Shown piece by piece: positions 5,760 through 8,295 of a DNA stretch of 8,295 nucleotides (position 1 is the first letter of the stretch; the number at the start of each line of letters is the position of its first letter). The stretch spans positions 1 through 8,295 of the forward strand of contig CALMAR010000070.1 of the NCBI GenBank assembly GCA_937859855.1, given 5' to 3'. Both the position numbers and the translations under genes were made by a program. Below the pieces are notes generated by a model. That model saw nothing but the letters and a program-made list of their open reading frames with translations. It did no database searches and was not told the DNA's origin. The DNA comes from an uncultured Kineosporia sp. GTDB taxonomy: Bacteria; Actinomycetota; Actinomycetes; Actinomycetales; Kineosporiaceae.

Positions 5760-7292
5760 CTATTCCGGCTTGACCAGGGGAAACATGATTGTTTCCCGAA
5801 TGCCGAGCCCGGTCAGTGCCATCAGCAACCGGTCCAGGCCCATGCCCATTCCACCGGACGGCGGCATGCCGTACTCCATCGCCCGCAGGAAGTCCTCGTC
5901 CACCGGCATCGCCTCGTCGTCACCGGACGCGGCCAGCCGCGCCTGTTCGAGGAACCGCTCCCGCTGGATCACCGGGTCCACCAGTTCGGAATAGCCGGTG
6001 GCCAGCTCGAAGGACCGCAGGTACAGGTCCCACTTCTCCGCCACCCCCTCGGTCCGGCGGTGCTGCCGGGTCAGCGGCGAGGTCTCGACCGGGTAGTCCC
6101 GCACGAACGTGGGAGCGTGCAACTGCGGCACCACCAGCGCCTCGAACAGCTCCTCCGCCAGCTTCCCGGGTCCGTAGCGCTCCAGCACCGGGACGTCGTG
6201 CTTGGCGGCCAGCTCGACCAGCTCCGCGAGCTCGGTCCGCGGCCCGACGTCCACCCCGCAGGCCTGCGACAGGGAGCCGTACATCGTGATCTGCGCCCAC
6301 TCGCCGCCGAGGTCGTACTCCGTCCCGTTGGCCAGGACGACGGTGGTCGTGCCGTGCAGCGCGAGAGCGGCCTCCTGCACCAGCTCGCGGGTCAGCAGCC
6401 CGATCGAGTCGTAGTCGCCGTAGGCCTGGTAGGCCTCGATCATCGCGAACTCCGGTGAATGGCTGGAGTCGGCGCCCTCGTTGCGGAAGTTGCGGTTGAT
6501 CTCGAAGACCTTCTCGATCCCGCCGACGACGGCACGCTTCAGGAACAGCTCCGGCGCGATCCGCAGGTACAGGTCGATGTCGAAGGCGTTGCTGTGGGTC
6601 CGGAACGGGCGGGCGGTGGCCCCGCCGGGCTGCACCTGCAGCATCGGCGTCTCCACCTCCAGGAACCCGCGGGCGTGGAAGGACTCGCGCAGCGAGCGGA
6701 CCACTCCGGCCCGGGTCCGCACGACCTCCCGCGCGGCCGGGCGGACGATCAGGTCGACGTAGCGCTGCCGGACCCGGGTCTCCTCGGACAGGTCCTTGTG
6801 CAGCACCGGCAGCGGGCGCAGTGCCTTGGCCGCGGTCGCCCAGTGCGATGCCAGCACCGAAAGCTCGCCCCGCCGGGAGGAGATCACCTCGCCGGTCACC
6901 TGGAGGAAGTCGCCGAGGTCGACGTCGGACTTGAACGCCGCGAGCGCGTCCTCGCCGGCGCCGTCCAGGGAGACCATCACCTGCAGCCGGGTGCCGTCGC
7001 CCTCCTGCAGCGTCGCGAAGCACAGCTTCCCGCCGATCCGCACGAACACCACCCGCCCGGCCACGGTGACGACCTGACCGCTGCTGCTGTCCGGCTCCAG
7101 CCCGGCGTGCGCCTCGCGGACCTCGGCCAGGGTGTGCGTGCGCCGCACCGAGACCGGGTACGGCTCGCGGCCCTCGGCCAGCAGCCGGGAACGCTTCTCC
7201 CGCCGGATCCGCAGCTGTTCCGGCAGGTCTTCAGGCTGGTCGGGCAGGTCGTCGGGCTCGTCGGTGGCACCGGCGGGCGGGGCTTCACTCAC
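5760..7292 (-). CDS. lysS: Lysine--tRNA ligase (class II)
   Basis: Cytoplasmic class II lysyl-tRNA synthetase that charges tRNA-Lys using ATP. In 510 residues, an N-terminal anticodon-binding OB fold (about 73-165, with [20 protein letters not shown]) precedes the catalytic core. The core has motif 1 ([19 protein letters not shown], 207-225), motif 2 (FRNEG at 269-273, then [11 protein letters not shown]) and motif 3 ([11 protein letters not shown], 481-491, Arg488). Length matches mycobacterial LysS (about 505), and no LysX-like membrane domain is fused. The GTG at 7290-7292 opens a typical acidic N-terminus ([14 protein letters not shown]). The longer frame upstream overlaps the ANTAR gene and lacks homology. 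The ribosome-binding site is weak. It lies 25 bases after the ANTAR gene stop and is followed at once by a small membrane ORF, suggesting one transcript. Confidence 0.97.
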   Translation of the reverse strand: MSEAPPAGATDEPDDLPDQPEDLPEQLRIRREKRSRLLAEGREPYPVSVRRTHTLAEVREAHAGLEPDSSSGQVVTVAGRVVFVRIGGKLCFATLQEGDGTRLQVMVSLDGAGEDALAAFKSDVDLGDFLQVTGEVISSRRGELSVLASHWATAAKALRPLPVLHKDLSEETRVRQRYVDLIVRPAAREVVRTRAGVVRSLRESFHARGFLEVETPMLQVQPGGATARPFRTHSNAFDIDLYLRIAPELFLKRAVVGGIEKVFEINRNFRNEGADSSHSPEFAMIEAYQAYGDYDSIGLLTRELVQEAALALHGTTTVVLANGTEYDLGGEWAQITMYGSLSQACGVDVGPRTELAELVELAAKHDVPVLERYGPGKLAEELFEALVVPQLHAPTFVRDYPVETSPLTRQHRRTEGVAEKWDLYLRSFELATGYSELVDPVIQRERFLEQARLAASGDDEAMPVDEDFLRAMEYGMPPSGGMGMGLDRLLMALTGLGIRETIMFPLVKPE

Positions 7293-7317
7293 CGGCCCAG
7301 CGTAACGGCGGCGCCCC

Positions 7318-8232
7318 TCAGCCCTCGGCCTCGGCGGGCACCGGTTGCGGCGGCAGGATCGCGGTGCTGGTGGACAGCGCCGCCCAGACCCGCTGCGCGG
7401 CGTCCGTCTCCTCCTGGCTCGGCCGCACCACCAGGTCCGGGTCCGAGGGATGCTCGGCACCGCCGCCCCCGACGTGCTCGACCAGGGCGATGGCCAGGTT
7501 CCGCAGCCGGACGTTGAAGTGCTGGCTGGCCCGGGCCAGCGTGCCGAACGCGGTGTCGGCGTCGCTGCCGAGCGCGCCCATCACCATGCCCTTGGCCTGC
7601 TCGATCACCCGCCGGTACTGGGTCATCTGGAGCATCTGCTCGGCCACCCGCTCCTGGCCGGAGCAGTACTCCACCATCGACAGCGCCTGGCTGACCAGCG
7701 GCTCCCACCGGTCGATCACCCGGTGCGACGTCGCGTCCGGCGCGCGGTCCAGGTACACCGACAGGACGACGGGCAGCTCCCCGCCCCATTCGCCCGCGGA
7801 GAAGACCGCGCCGCGCACGTTCTTCAGGGCCTTGCCGGAGACGTCGCGCAGCACGGACAGCCCGATCGGGTCCTCGGAGCCGACGTTCTCGCCGGTGCCC
7901 GGCCGGCTGACCAGCTGACCGGTCCGGAAGGCGTCCCAGAGCGGGCCGAGCGCCTGTGCCCACTGCGCGGCGTCCAGCTCGGCGGCCACCCCGACCGCCG
8001 CGATCGAGCGGGGTCGCCCGTCGTGGTCGTGCTCTGGCGTGCCTGCGCCGCACTCCGCGCAGTCGCCCACGTCGGCGGCCGCGCCGGCGACGCTGACCCC
8101 GGCCCCGATCCCGCCCGGAACGGCGTCCACGGCGATGGCCAGCAGGCTGCCCAGCAGGTCGTCCCCGAACTTCTGGATGCTCACCGCACCAGGATGTGTG
8201 TCCGACGGGCGGGATGCGAGTCCAGGTGCCAC
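7318..8232 (-). CDS. GAF-ANTAR domain RNA-binding transcription antitermination regulator
   Basis: A 304-residue protein with an N-terminal GAF-like sensory domain (about 18-190) and a C-terminal ANTAR domain (about 199-254). The ANTAR signature is clear: [16 protein letters not shown], then [20 protein letters not shown] and LAIALVE. ANTAR proteins bind paired hexaloop hairpins in leader RNAs and prevent terminator formation; the GAF domain probably senses a signal or receives one from a kinase. No receiver or kinase domain is present. An unusual loop, C58-x2-C61-x6-H68-x-H70 ([13 protein letters not shown]), could bind metal. A tail of about 50 residues follows ANTAR, of unknown role. GTG at 8230-8232 gives the longest form; GTG at 8182-8184 (288 residues, starting [12 protein letters not shown]) is equally possible, since neither has a strong ribosome-binding site. 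It lies 25 bases before lysS. Targets unknown. Confidence 0.9.
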   Translation of the reverse strand: MAPGLASRPSDTHPGAVSIQKFGDDLLGSLLAIAVDAVPGGIGAGVSVAGAAADVGDCAECGAGTPEHDHDGRPRSIAAVGVAAELDAAQWAQALGPLWDAFRTGQLVSRPGTGENVGSEDPIGLSVLRDVSGKALKNVRGAVFSAGEWGGELPVVLSVYLDRAPDATSHRVIDRWEPLVSQALSMVEYCSGQERVAEQMLQMTQYRRVIEQAKGMVMGALGSDADTAFGTLARASQHFNVRLRNLAIALVEHVGGGGAEHPSDPDLVVRPSQEETDAAQRVWAALSTSTAILPPQPVPAEAEG

Positions 8233-8276
8233 GCTTGATCCGGAGCCTGCCCACGCGGCGGGACCGACCTGTCGAG

Positions 8277-8295
8277 AAAGGATAGTCGTGAGGCT
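8277..8295 (+). other. Possible ribosome-binding site and start codon of a rightward gene cut by the window end
   Basis: AAAGGA (8277-8282), five spacer bases and GTG (8288-8290) resemble a translation start for a gene continuing beyond the window, divergent from the GAF-ANTAR gene. Only two full codons and part of a third are visible, so no product can be suggested. The 55 bases between the divergent starts would have to hold both promoters. Confidence 0.25.

Noticed and set aside
7293..7460. Longer LysS beginning at 7460
   Set aside because: The extra residues are an out-of-frame reading of the end of the ANTAR gene and are unlike any LysS N-terminus.
1..8295. CRISPR arrays, tRNA or rRNA genes, insertion sequences, prophage or toxin-antitoxin genes
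   Set aside because: No tandem repeat-spacer pattern, tRNA-like cloverleaf, transposase motif or terminal inverted repeat was recognised; the window is mostly ordinary chromosomal genes.

Overview
The window is high-GC (about 70% by eye) DNA with strong G/C third-position bias. It carries Lsr2, an actinobacterial ClpC, a short-form GNAT acetylglutamate synthase and a GAF-ANTAR regulator, so it comes from an actinomycete. A member of the Pseudonocardiaceae or a relative is my best guess; this is inference from gene content, not from a search. The order lysS - lsr2 - clpC, all on the minus strand, is the core order I recall from mycobacteria and related actinomycetes. Here a plus-strand TerC gene sits between lsr2 and clpC.

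Left to right: (1) 2-469 (+) is the C-terminal half of an ABC-transporter ATPase with degenerate catalytic motifs. It converges on (2) 481-996 (-), an ArgA-type amino-acid N-acetyltransferase whose N-terminus has no canonical start codon. (3) A strong hairpin at 1080-1109 follows clpC (1126-3585, -), a Clp/Hsp100 unfoldase that appears to lack 17 residues just after its first pore loop. (4) The 393-base divergent region 3586-3978 holds weak promoter elements, inverted half-sites, and a yybP-ykoY-type (manganese) riboswitch with a visible Shine-Dalgarno-sequestering hairpin. (5) 3979-4947 (+) is a TerC/Alx-family membrane protein, which this riboswitch probably controls. (6) A terminator hairpin separates it from convergent lsr2 (5096-5428, -), which has a recognisable promoter in a locally AT-richer leader. 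(7) 5586-5750 (-) is an unlisted 54-residue single-pass membrane protein starting just after the lysS stop. (8) 5760-7292 (-) is lysS. (9) 7318-8232 (-) is a GAF-ANTAR RNA-binding antiterminator 25 bases upstream of lysS.

The genes cover housekeeping (lysyl-tRNA charging, regulated proteolysis, nucleoid organisation, arginine biosynthesis) plus metal homeostasis (TerC with its riboswitch). Likely transcription units are ANTAR - lysS - small membrane protein (leftward), lsr2 alone, terC alone (rightward), clpC, and argA. No tRNA, rRNA, CRISPR array, insertion sequence or other mobile element was seen.

The points most worth checking are the ClpC deletion, the manganese riboswitch with its competing P1 / anti-SD pairings, the start-less ArgA reading frame next to an 8-C run, and the small membrane ORF in frame after lysS.
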